DNA of 10,729 nucleotides from Clostridiales bacterium. GTDB lineage: Bacteria; Bacillota; Clostridia; Christensenellales; CAG-138. Below, one piece after another: positions 1 through 6,197 of the stretch. How positions within the stretch are numbered: position 1 is the stretch's first letter; each line of letters begins with the position of its first letter. The stretch is taken from the NCBI GenBank assembly GCA_003486785.1, contig DNFZ01000199.1, forward strand, positions 1 through 10,729, written 5' to 3'. Below the pieces are notes generated by a model. The model ran no database searches and had not been told where the DNA came from. It was given only the letters and a program-made list of their open reading frames with translations. A program made the translations under genes and the position numbers.

Positions 1-39
1 AGGCGCTCTTTCCCCCGACTGAGCGCCTTTTGCTTGCTT
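1..39 (+). terminator. Hairpin repeat copy 1, terminator-like
   Basis: Bases 1-8 pair perfectly with 21-28 (8 bp, mostly G-C) around a 12-base loop rich in C. The stem runs straight into TTTT and a further T-rich stretch, so it has the form of a rho-independent terminator for a + strand gene ending left of the window. The same 39 bases recur at 107-145 with one difference. No T tract is seen in the opposite orientation. Whether it terminates transcription or is a dispersed repeat cannot be settled here. Confidence 0.55.
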
Positions 40-71
40 TAAAGCATGCCCGAATGGAGAGACGCGCTTTC

Positions 72-89
72 CCTCTGACAGAGGTTTTT
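72..89 (+). terminator. Small hairpin with T tract between the two repeats
   Basis: CCTCT (72-76) pairs with AGAGG (80-84) around a three-base loop and is followed by five T. The stem is short but the layout is terminator-like. The sequence just before it (GCGC, then TTTCCC, then GAC) resembles the start of the flanking 39-base repeats, so this may be a decayed third copy. Confidence 0.4.
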
Positions 90-106
90 CATCATAAAAA
101 ATAAGG

Positions 107-145
107 AGGCGCCCTTTCCCCCGACTGAGCGCCTTTTGCTTGCTT
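107..145 (+). repeat. Hairpin repeat copy 2, terminator-like
   Basis: This is a direct copy of bases 1-39 with a single mismatch (C113 where copy 1 has T7), offset by 106 bases. The mismatch falls in the stem: 107-114 still pairs with 127-134 except for C113 opposite A128. TTTT and a T-rich stretch follow. It may act as a second terminator insulating trkA from upstream transcription, or it may be one member of a dispersed repeat family. Confidence 0.6.
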
Positions 146-196
146 CAAAATCCATGCCACTTCAAGCGGCGTTCTTCCCCTCCGGCAATTCCGTCG

Positions 197-225
197 TTGC
201 GAAACGGTGCGAAAACTGGTATCTT
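197..225 (+). promoter_or_regulatory. Candidate sigma-A promoter for trkAH
   Basis: TTGCGA (197-202) and TATCTT (220-225) each match four of six consensus positions and are separated by 17 bases. They lie about 40 bases before the trkA start and after the hairpins, where a promoter would be expected. The match is weak, and other AT-rich hexamers nearby could serve as the -10 element. Confidence 0.35.
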
Positions 226-263
226 AGATATGTTATTCACGATCGACTATCGGAGGCTCTTAC

Positions 264-1628
264 ATGAAAACAATCATCGTCGGCGGCGGAAAAGTCGGGC
301 AGTCGCTGGCACGGCAGTTGTCTGTTGAAGGATACAACGTCACGCTGATCGATAAAAGCGAGCGTGTCGTAGAACAGGCGCGCACAACGCTTGACGTAAT
401 CGGCATTGTTGGCAACGGCGCTGCATACCCCGTTCTTGAATCCGCAGGCGCTAAGGATGCCGATCTTCTGGTCGCGCTGACCGCCAGCGACGAGATCAAC
501 ATGCTCTGCTGCCTCACTGCGCACCAGATTGGCGCGAAGCACACCATCGCGCGGGTGCGAAACCCCGAATACTACGAGCAGCTCTTTTTCTTGAAGGAGT
601 GCCTCGGGCTATCGATGGTGGTCAACCCAGAGCTGGCGGCAGCGGAAGAAATCGCGCGGATCCTGCGCTTCCCCTCTGCAACGAAGGTAGAGCTGTTCGC
701 GCGCGGGCGCGTTGAGCTTGTTTCTTATCATGTCACCGAAAGCAGTGGGCTCAGCGGCCAAATGCTCTCCGATCTGCCCAAAAAAGCGGGCATCAAGGTG
801 CTCATCTGCGCGGTGGAGCACGAGGGAACCGTCATCATCCCATCCGGCGATTATCGCATTGCCAACGACGATACGATCTACTTCACCGGCGCGCCCGAGC
901 AGATCACGGCGGCGTTTCGCAAGCTGCATTTGCTCACAGAGCGCATTCAGAGTGTTTTGATCATCGGTGGCGGTAGAATTACCTATTATTTAGCGACTAA
1001 GCTTGCAAAAGACAAGATCAATGTAAAAATCATCGAGCGGGATGCCGCGCGCGCAAATGAACTCGCGGCGTTGTTGAGCAAAACGACCGTACTCAACGGA
1101 GATGCATCCAATCACGAGTTACTGCTCGAAGAGGGTCTGAGTAAACAGGATGCGTTCGTGGCGCTGACCGGTTTAGACGAAGGTAATATCCTATCCGCTA
1201 TCTATGCCTATCGGCATCAGGTACCAAAGGTGATTGCTAAGATCAATAACGACAGCCTCATCCCGCTGATTCACAAGACCGGGCTTGAGAGCGTCATCTC
1301 GCCAAAGCGGATTACGACCAATCAGATCCTTCGCTTCGTGCGCGCGCTCTACACCGGCCACGACAGCGGGGATATCGTCGCGCTCTATCAGATCGTGAGC
1401 GGGCGCGTCGAGGTGATGGAGTTTCGGGCGGTCGCCGATCGATACTGCAACGTGCCGCTGCGATCACTCTCAATCAAGCCGAATATTCTGATTGCATGCA
1501 TCGTCCGTCGCGGTAAAACGATCATACCGGATGGGGATGAAATGATTCATGCCAAGGATAGCGTGTTGGTTGTGACAGCCGGGCAGAGGCTCAAGCGCTT
1601 GGTCGATATTCTGCAGGACGAAGCATGA
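264..1628 (+). CDS. trkA: Trk/Ktr potassium uptake regulatory subunit TrkA
   Basis: This 454-residue cytoplasmic protein gates the TrkH potassium channel by binding nucleotides. It has the full duplicated architecture: an RCK-N domain with the Rossmann loop GGGKVG at residues 7-12 and an acidic strand end at D30, an RCK-C domain at about 140-220, a second RCK-N beginning with IIGGGRI at 233-239, and a second RCK-C at about 370-454. The second loop lacks the last glycine of GxGxxG (T240). The length is normal for two-repeat TrkA. The ATG is supported by GGAGG at 252-256 with a 7-base spacer. The stop overlaps the trkH start by four bases (ATGA), implying coupled translation and a 1:1 partnership. 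Confidence 0.96.
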   Translation: MKTIIVGGGKVGQSLARQLSVEGYNVTLIDKSERVVEQARTTLDVIGIVGNGAAYPVLESAGAKDADLLVALTASDEINMLCCLTAHQIGAKHTIARVRNPEYYEQLFFLKECLGLSMVVNPELAAAEEIARILRFPSATKVELFARGRVELVSYHVTESSGLSGQMLSDLPKKAGIKVLICAVEHEGTVIIPSGDYRIANDDTIYFTGAPEQITAAFRKLHLLTERIQSVLIIGGGRITYYLATKLAKDKINVKIIERDAARANELAALLSKTTVLNGDASNHELLLEEGLSKQDAFVALTGLDEGNILSAIYAYRHQVPKVIAKINNDSLIPLIHKTGLESVISPKRITTNQILRFVRALYTGHDSGDIVALYQIVSGRVEVMEFRAVADRYCNVPLRSLSIKPNILIACIVRRGKTIIPDGDEMIHAKDSVLVVTAGQRLKRLVDILQDEA

Positions 1629-3067
1629 ACAGACGAATGATCGCCTACATCCTCGGATGGATTTTGATTGCCGAGGCTATACTCATGGCGCCATCCTTGC
1701 TTGTCGGTGCGATTTATCGCGAACCATCGCATCGCTTTTTCTTGTTGCCGATGCTGCTGCTGCTCGTGCTCGGCGGCGTTTTTGTAATCCGCCGCCCGCA
1801 GAACACGGCAATTTTCGCGCGAGACGGCTGCTTCATCGTCGCGGCATCCTGGGCGGCTCTTTCCGTGTTTGGCTCGCTTCCATTCTATCTGAGCGGTTAT
1901 TTTGAAACCATTTGGGATAGCATTTTCGAGATCACATCCGGCTTTACCACGACGGGTGCAACCATTCTCACGGATATAGAGGCGCTGCCAAAGTGTCTCC
2001 TGTTCTGGCGCAGCTTTTCGCATTGGATCGGCGGCATGGGTGTTTTGGTGTTTGTGCTTGCCATCGCGCCTCTGGCGGACGAGCGCTCGATGCACCTGCT
2101 GCGCGCCGAGGTGCCCGGCCCCGCGGTCGGAAAGCTTGTTCCCCGAATCCGCGAAACGGCAAAGATCCTCTACGGGGTTTATTCCGTGCTGACGCTCGCG
2201 CTCATCCTGCTGCTGTTTCTTGGCGGAATGCCTTTCTTCGACTCGGTTTGCCATGCATTCGGCGCCGCGGGGACCGGTGGCTTTTCTATAAAAAATATCG
2301 GCATCGCGCATTACGACAGCGCATATATCGAGACGCTGTTGGGTGTATTTATGCTGCTTTTTGGCATCAATTTCAATATCTATTATTTTTTGCTGATTCG
2401 TCATGTTCGAGAAACGCTCAAGAGCGAAGAGTTGAAATGGTATGGTGCGATCGTGATCTTCTCAACGCTGGCCATCGCGCTCAACGTCGCCGCGCTTTAT
2501 CCCACATTTGAGGAATCGCTGCGTCATGCCTTCTTTCAGGTAGCCTCGATCCTGACCACTACGGGATACACGACGATAGACTTTGCGCAGCAATGGCCGC
2601 AGTTTTCCCAGCATCTTTTAATTTTGCTCATGCTCATTGGCGCATGCGCGGGGAGCACCGGCGGCGGCCTGAAAATTTCCCGGCTGATTCTGCTGATCAA
2701 GTCGTTTATTCAGGAGATTCGCCGGATGATCTCGCCCCGCTCCGTGCGTATGATTCGACTGGACGGGCAGGTGGTCAGCAACGAGACGCTCAACTCCACC
2801 CGCGTCTACTTCAGCAGTTATATCATGATTTTATGCGTATCAACGCTGTTGCTCTCGCTTGACGGATTTGATTTTACGACCAATCTTGCCGCGGAGATCG
2901 CATGCTTTAACAATATTGGCCCGGGTTTGGGCATGGTGGGACCTTCGGGGAATTACGCTGCATACTCTGCTTTTTCGAAGATGCTGCTCTCCTCCAATAT
3001 GCTGCTTGGCAGGCTTGAGATCTTTCCGATCTTGATCGTTTTCTCCCGCTCTGCCTGGCGAAAATAG
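1625..3067 (+). CDS. trkH: Trk potassium channel membrane subunit TrkH
   Basis: This 480-residue integral membrane protein is the ion-conducting partner of TrkA. The four pore loops of the TrkH/KtrB fold are visible, each with its filter glycine: TTTGAT around G111, AAGTGG around G216-G219, TTTGYT around G314, and NNIGPGLG around G432-G436. The conserved GSTGGGLK segment lies at 343-350, and the C terminus carries the usual GRLEIFPILI helix. Hydrophobic stretches occur throughout and the length is standard. The start overlaps the trkA stop, with AGGA at 1615-1618. The gene ends only 10 bases from the convergent SDR gene. Confidence 0.96.
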   Translation: MNRRMIAYILGWILIAEAILMAPSLLVGAIYREPSHRFFLLPMLLLLVLGGVFVIRRPQNTAIFARDGCFIVAASWAALSVFGSLPFYLSGYFETIWDSIFEITSGFTTTGATILTDIEALPKCLLFWRSFSHWIGGMGVLVFVLAIAPLADERSMHLLRAEVPGPAVGKLVPRIRETAKILYGVYSVLTLALILLLFLGGMPFFDSVCHAFGAAGTGGFSIKNIGIAHYDSAYIETLLGVFMLLFGINFNIYYFLLIRHVRETLKSEELKWYGAIVIFSTLAIALNVAALYPTFEESLRHAFFQVASILTTTGYTTIDFAQQWPQFSQHLLILLMLIGACAGSTGGGLKISRLILLIKSFIQEIRRMISPRSVRMIRLDGQVVSNETLNSTRVYFSSYIMILCVSTLLLSLDGFDFTTNLAAEIACFNNIGPGLGMVGPSGNYAAYSAFSKMLLSSNMLLGRLEIFPILIVFSRSAWRK

Positions 3068-3077
3068 AGCGCCCGCC

Positions 3078-3839
3078 CTATCGCCCGCACTGCCCGCCGC
3101 TGAAATCGAGAACGGAGCCGGTCATGTATGAGGACGCGTCTCCTGCGAGAAACGCAACCGCATTTGCCGCCTCCTCGAGCGTCGCAATCCTGCCGATGGG
3201 TATCTGCTTTTCATAGTGTGCCATGTCGCGATCCAGTAGCTCTGCGGTCATGTCGGTATACATGATGGCGGGCGCAAACGCGTTGACGCGAATATGATGC
3301 CGCGCGACCTCTTTGGCGAGCGACGTGGTAAACGAGATCACCCCGCCCTTGCTTGCGGCATAGTGCGATTTTCCGTTTTTCGAGCCGAGATACGCCGTCG
3401 CGGACGCGATGTTGACGATTGTGGCGGGTTTTTCCGCTGCCACCGCCTGCCGGATCATCTCGCGGCAGCAGAGAAACACACCGCCGAGATTGACCGCCAT
3501 TACGCGGTTCCACGCCTCTAGCGATGTGTCCTGCGCCAGCGATACCGGGCATACCCCCGCGTTGTTGATCAGGATATCAATGGAACCAAACCGCTCTTGC
3601 GCAAACGCAAACAGGTCTATCACGTCTGCTTCAATCGCGACATCCGCGCGAAACGCAACTGCGCCAACCGCGTATCGATCGCAAATCTCGGAAGCTACGG
3701 CTTCCGCTTTTTGTCGGTTTGAAACGTAACTCAGGGCTACGTTTGCGCCCTCCTTGGCAAGCCGCGCGCACACAGCCGCGCCCAAGCCACGGCTTCCGCC
3801 GGTGACGATGGCAGTCTTGCCACGCAAATTTAGCTCCAT
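3078..3839 (-). CDS. SDR-family NAD(P)-dependent oxidoreductase (FabG-like)
   Basis: This 253-residue classical short-chain dehydrogenase has the cofactor loop TGGSRGLG at residues 13-20, the NNAG motif at 92-95, and catalytic residues N117, S146, Y160 and K164 (YAASK). R17 and the SNRQK stretch after the second strand suggest NADP(H) preference, by analogy with FabG-type enzymes. The C-terminal GxxLDFSGG is typical. It starts 12 bases after the deoC stop and is the last gene of the microcompartment operon. No N-terminal targeting helix is present, so it probably works in the cytosol. The substrate is unknown: a sugar or carbonyl product of the pathway is possible, and fatty-acid 3-ketoacyl reduction cannot be excluded by sequence alone. 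Confidence 0.85.
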   Translation of the reverse strand: MELNLRGKTAIVTGGSRGLGAAVCARLAKEGANVALSYVSNRQKAEAVASEICDRYAVGAVAFRADVAIEADVIDLFAFAQERFGSIDILINNAGVCPVSLAQDTSLEAWNRVMAVNLGGVFLCCREMIRQAVAAEKPATIVNIASATAYLGSKNGKSHYAASKGGVISFTTSLAKEVARHHIRVNAFAPAIMYTDMTAELLDRDMAHYEKQIPIGRIATLEEAANAVAFLAGDASSYMTGSVLDFSGGQCGR

Positions 3840-3851
3840 CTTAGCGCCGCC

Positions 3852-4592
3852 TTACGCGCCGGTGACGATTGCCACAGAGGCGGAGCAGCCGACGCGCTCC
3901 GCGCCGGCGGCGAGGATTTCGCGCGCAAACGCGGCTGTCTTGATGCCGCCGTCGATCTTGATCTTGACCGCGTCGCCGACGATTCCCTTGACGAACGCAA
4001 CATCGTCCCTGCAGGCGGCTTTGCCGGTCAGGGCGTTGGAAATCTTGACGAAAGCGGGCGCGACATCGCGGATGATCTCCAGCGTCTTGTGCTTTTCTTC
4101 GTCCGTGAGCAAGCCCTGCTCGTAGATCGCCTTGACCTTCACGCCAAAGCCCGCGGCGTCCACCATTGCCCGAAGTTCGCGCTTGACCTCGTCAAACTCG
4201 CCGGATTTGATCGCGACGATGTTGAGCTCGACGTCGAGCTCCGTCGCGCCGTTTGAGACACACTCCTTGATTTCGCAGAGCTTTGCAGCAAGGCTCGCTG
4301 CCCCTTGCGGAAAGCCGACCGGCGCGCAGATGCCGACATTGCAGGTTTTGAGCGCCTCCGCCGCCTCGCGAACGAAATAGGGCGTCACGCAGACGTTGGC
4401 AAACTTATACTGTTTGGCAAGCGCGCATTCCGCGATGATCTTTGCCCGCGTCATGTCGGGGTTTAAAACCGAGTGCTCGATGTGCCCCGCCAGCTCGGTG
4501 CTGCATTCCGCGGGTTTTTCGGCGTTTGCGCATGCGCCCATCTGTTTATAGACCTCTTCCGTGACTTTTTTTACAACTTCATCGATGTTCAT
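3852..4592 (-). CDS. deoC: Deoxyribose-phosphate aldolase with targeting-like N-terminal extension
   Basis: This class I aldolase (246 residues) is expected to split 2-deoxyribose-5-phosphate into glyceraldehyde-3-phosphate and acetaldehyde. The DERA core starts at IEHSVLNPDMT (38-48), followed by VGFPQG (92-97) and ELDVELN with the catalytic aspartate D120. The Schiff-base lysine is K183, the second active-site lysine is K212 in KIDGGIKT, and a phosphate-binding end lies near GCSASVAIVTG (235-245). The usual KTSTG loop is replaced by KISNALTGK (183-191), which is unusual. Residues 1-19 form a predicted amphipathic helix followed by a loose Cys/Ala/Glu-rich linker. Ordinary DERAs lack this, and it resembles a microcompartment encapsulation peptide. 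AAGGG (4601-4605) supports the ATG. This is probably the enzyme that feeds aldehyde to PduP. Confidence 0.9.
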   Translation of the reverse strand: MNIDEVVKKVTEEVYKQMGACANAEKPAECSTELAGHIEHSVLNPDMTRAKIIAECALAKQYKFANVCVTPYFVREAAEALKTCNVGICAPVGFPQGAASLAAKLCEIKECVSNGATELDVELNIVAIKSGEFDEVKRELRAMVDAAGFGVKVKAIYEQGLLTDEEKHKTLEIIRDVAPAFVKISNALTGKAACRDDVAFVKGIVGDAVKIKIDGGIKTAAFAREILAAGAERVGCSASVAIVTGA

Positions 4593-4649
4593 AGTAAACG
4601 CCCTTACTGTTTATTTTCTCTATTGCTCATATTCTCGCTCTAGACCGGG

Positions 4650-4937
4650 TTACTTCCCGTATACCTTCCCGTCAAACGTCCAGTGGTCGACGACGCCGCA
4701 GGCTGTGTTGTCGGCGATGATCTCCTTGTCGCGCAGCAGCTGTTTGGCGGCTCCTCCGTCAACATTGACCAGCACAAGATCGCCGATTCCGGCGTCCGCC
4801 CCGTCAAACACGATTTGCTGCGCTTCCACAGGGTTGCCTGCGCCATCCAGATACTCGACAATCAGCAGTTTATAGTTATAGTGCGTCTGTTCCTTGATGG
4901 TCGAAACCAAATTCCCCACGACCCTGGCGAGTCTCAT
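4650..4937 (-). CDS. BMC-P vertex protein, EutN/CcmL family (copy 3)
   Basis: This 95-residue pentamer-forming shell protein would cap the vertices of the polyhedral compartment. The N terminus MRLARVVGNLVSTIKE and the following KLLIVEYLD match the start of the EutN/CcmL barrel. The central GIGDLVLVNVDGGAAKQ corresponds to the family's GxGExVLxxxGxxAR segment. The ATG at 4937 is chosen over upstream in-frame starts because GAGG lies at 4945-4948 with a 7-base spacer and because the family begins here. The start lies 10 bases after the BMC-H stop. The C terminus (VVDHWTFDGKVYGK) differs from the two other BMC-P proteins of this operon. It may form separate or mixed pentamers. Confidence 0.9.
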   Translation of the reverse strand: MRLARVVGNLVSTIKEQTHYNYKLLIVEYLDGAGNPVEAQQIVFDGADAGIGDLVLVNVDGGAAKQLLRDKEIIADNTACGVVDHWTFDGKVYGK

Positions 4938-4947
4938 ATCGTTGCCT

Positions 4948-5256
4948 CTAGCTCTTCGCCGTCTTTTGCGGTGCCTTTGCCTGCGGTGCTTCGCCGAGCA
5001 GCATCTCCACGTCCTCATGCGGGCTGGGGATGACATGCACGGAGAACAGCTCGCCAACGCGCTTTGCGGCGGCGGCGCCTGCTTCGACGCTGGCCTTCAC
5101 CGCACCGACGTCACCGCGCACCATGACGGTGACGAGACCCGAGCCGATCTTCTCCTTGCCCACGAGGGTTACGTTTGCGGCCTTTACCATGGCGTCCGCC
5201 GCCTCGATTGCTCCGATGAGCCCTTTGGTTTCTACCATTCCGAGCGCCTGTTTCAT
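4948..5256 (-). CDS. pduA: BMC-H hexameric shell protein, PduA/EutM-like
   Basis: This 102-residue single BMC-domain protein builds the hexagonal tiles of the shell facets. It starts with ALGMVETKGLIGAIEAADAMVKAA and continues with KEKIGSGLVTVMVRGDVGAVKAS. The pore loop GSG sits around S39, which in PduA lines a narrow polar pore for small metabolites. The end of the fold is SVHVIPSPHEDVE, followed by an Ala/Lys/Gln-rich tail. The ATG at 5256 is preferred to an upstream in-frame start because AAGGAG (5265-5270) sits 8 bases before it. It is the only BMC-H gene in the window and may be the main facet protein. Confidence 0.95.
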   Translation of the reverse strand: MKQALGMVETKGLIGAIEAADAMVKAANVTLVGKEKIGSGLVTVMVRGDVGAVKASVEAGAAAAKRVGELFSVHVIPSPHEDVEMLLGEAPQAKAPQKTAKS

Positions 5257-5299
5257 ACGATTTTCTCCTTTTCGCAATTTGATACGATTCTCTTATTGT

Positions 5300-5560
5300 C
5301 TATGCCTGATCTTCGTCGATGAATCCTGCAATTGCCGCGTCCACCGGCACGAGCTTCTTTCGAAACAGCAGGGAAGCTTCCTTCGAGCCGATCAGATACA
5401 CCAGATCGTTCGGTCCCGCCTGCCGCGTCGCGTCTGCGGCGACGATCTTCTTTGCGGGCTTGCCGTTTTCAATCGTCTCCACGAGGAGCAGCTTGATGCC
5501 CTCCAGCGTTTCATACTTTTTCGTCGCCACCACGGTGCCGATCACTCTTCCCGTATACAC
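5300..5560 (-). CDS. BMC-P vertex protein, EutN/PduN family (copy 2)
   Basis: This 86-residue EutN/CcmL-fold protein is a predicted pentameric vertex cap. It begins YTGRVIGTVVATKKYETLEG, continues with a KLLLVETIE strand, and has the GPNDLVYLIGSKEAS turn before the final strand VDAAIAGFID. Translation appears to start at GTG (5558-5560), preceded by an AGGGGGAG-type ribosome binding site; no suitable ATG is available. It sits between the BMC-T and BMC-H genes, as PduN-type genes often do in metabolosome loci. The length is at the short end of the family. Confidence 0.92.
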   Translation of the reverse strand: MYTGRVIGTVVATKKYETLEGIKLLLVETIENGKPAKKIVAADATRQAGPNDLVYLIGSKEASLLFRKKLVPVDAAIAGFIDEDQA

Positions 5561-5590
5561 AGCTCTCCCCCTTTCCGTCCTCTGTTCCCG

Positions 5591-6136
5591 TTAATAGATC
5601 GAGCGGATGAGCGCCATGTTCGGCGCGGGAATCACAACCGACTGCGCGAGCAAGCCCTGCGCACCTTCCGTCGCCTCCGCCGCGCGGACAGCCGCCTCAC
5701 AGGCGGAAACGTCGCCCGTGAACACGACAAACGCCTTCCCGCCAAGCCCTCTGCCCAAACGGATCTCGATGAGCGAGATATCCGCGGTCTTTACCGCTGC
5801 GTCCGCAATCTTGATTGCCACGCAAAGTGAAAACGACTCCATGATGCCCAGCGCCTTTGGCTGCGGCACATCGGAACAGGCGACCACGGCGGAGAGCACC
5901 TGCGGATGGATGCTTGGGATCACGAGTTTGTCGATCAGCCCCGCGCCGCAGGTGGTTGCGCCTGCCTCAATCGCGGCGGAGACCGCCGCAACGTCGCCGG
6001 AGATCAACACGATGTATTTTCCCGCACAGACCGCCTGCGCGGTCAGGAGCGAAACATCCGCCGCCTTGAGCATGCTGTCCGCAGCTTCAATCCCCTTTGG
6101 AATATTCTGGCATTCGATCATTCCCAGTGCATTCAT
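5591..6136 (-). CDS. pduT: Tandem-domain BMC-T shell protein, PduT-like, with candidate Fe-S cysteine
   Basis: This 181-residue protein has two fused BMC domains (about 1-85 and 95-181) and should form pseudo-hexameric trimers in the shell. The first domain carries C37 in VCAGKYIVLISGD. This corresponds to the CPGKY cysteine of PduT, which in known PduT trimers contributes one ligand each to a [4Fe-4S] cluster in the central pore. The second domain begins ALGIMESFSLCVAIKIADAAV and carries the GRGLGGKAFVVFTGDV segment. AGGAG (6143-6147) supports the ATG. The gene directly follows pduS, the partner with which PduT is thought to exchange electrons across the shell. Other cysteines (C9, C63, C87) are present; their role is unknown. 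Confidence 0.92.
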   Translation of the reverse strand: MNALGMIECQNIPKGIEAADSMLKAADVSLLTAQAVCAGKYIVLISGDVAAVSAAIEAGATTCGAGLIDKLVIPSIHPQVLSAVVACSDVPQPKALGIMESFSLCVAIKIADAAVKTADISLIEIRLGRGLGGKAFVVFTGDVSACEAAVRAAEATEGAQGLLAQSVVIPAPNMALIRSIY

Positions 6137-6154
6137 ACTGCTCTCCTATCGAGC

Positions 6155-6174
6155 ATGTTCTCGCATTTGAACAT
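6155..6174. promoter_or_regulatory. Small inverted repeat in the pduS-pduT gap
   Basis: ATGTTC (6155-6160) and GAACAT (6169-6174) are perfect inverted repeats separated by eight bases, inside the 61-base gap between the pduS stop and the pduT start. They could form a weak mRNA hairpin or an operator-like site. There is no T tract, so it is not a convincing terminator. Confidence 0.25.
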
Positions 6175-6197
6175 CTCTCGTGCGTTCTTTTGGTTCT

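Noticed and set aside
1..145. CRISPR array
   Set aside because: Only two repeat units are present, offset by 106 bases with a terminator-like hairpin in each. Spacer length and repeat number do not fit an array, and no cas gene is present.
1547..2404. - strand open frame of 285 codons opposite trkA/trkH
   Set aside because: It is antisense to the trkH pore-loop region, has a low-complexity charged composition, and has no convincing domain. It is a shadow.
4938..5057. Upstream extension of the third BMC-P open frame
   Set aside because: It overlaps the BMC-H gene in another frame and is Arg/Cys-rich. GAGG before 4937 and the EutN start pattern fix the start there.
5591..6136. Two separate BMC-H genes fused by a sequencing error
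   Set aside because: The frame is continuous with one ribosome binding site, and the first half keeps the PduT-specific cysteine position. A natural tandem BMC-T is the simpler reading.
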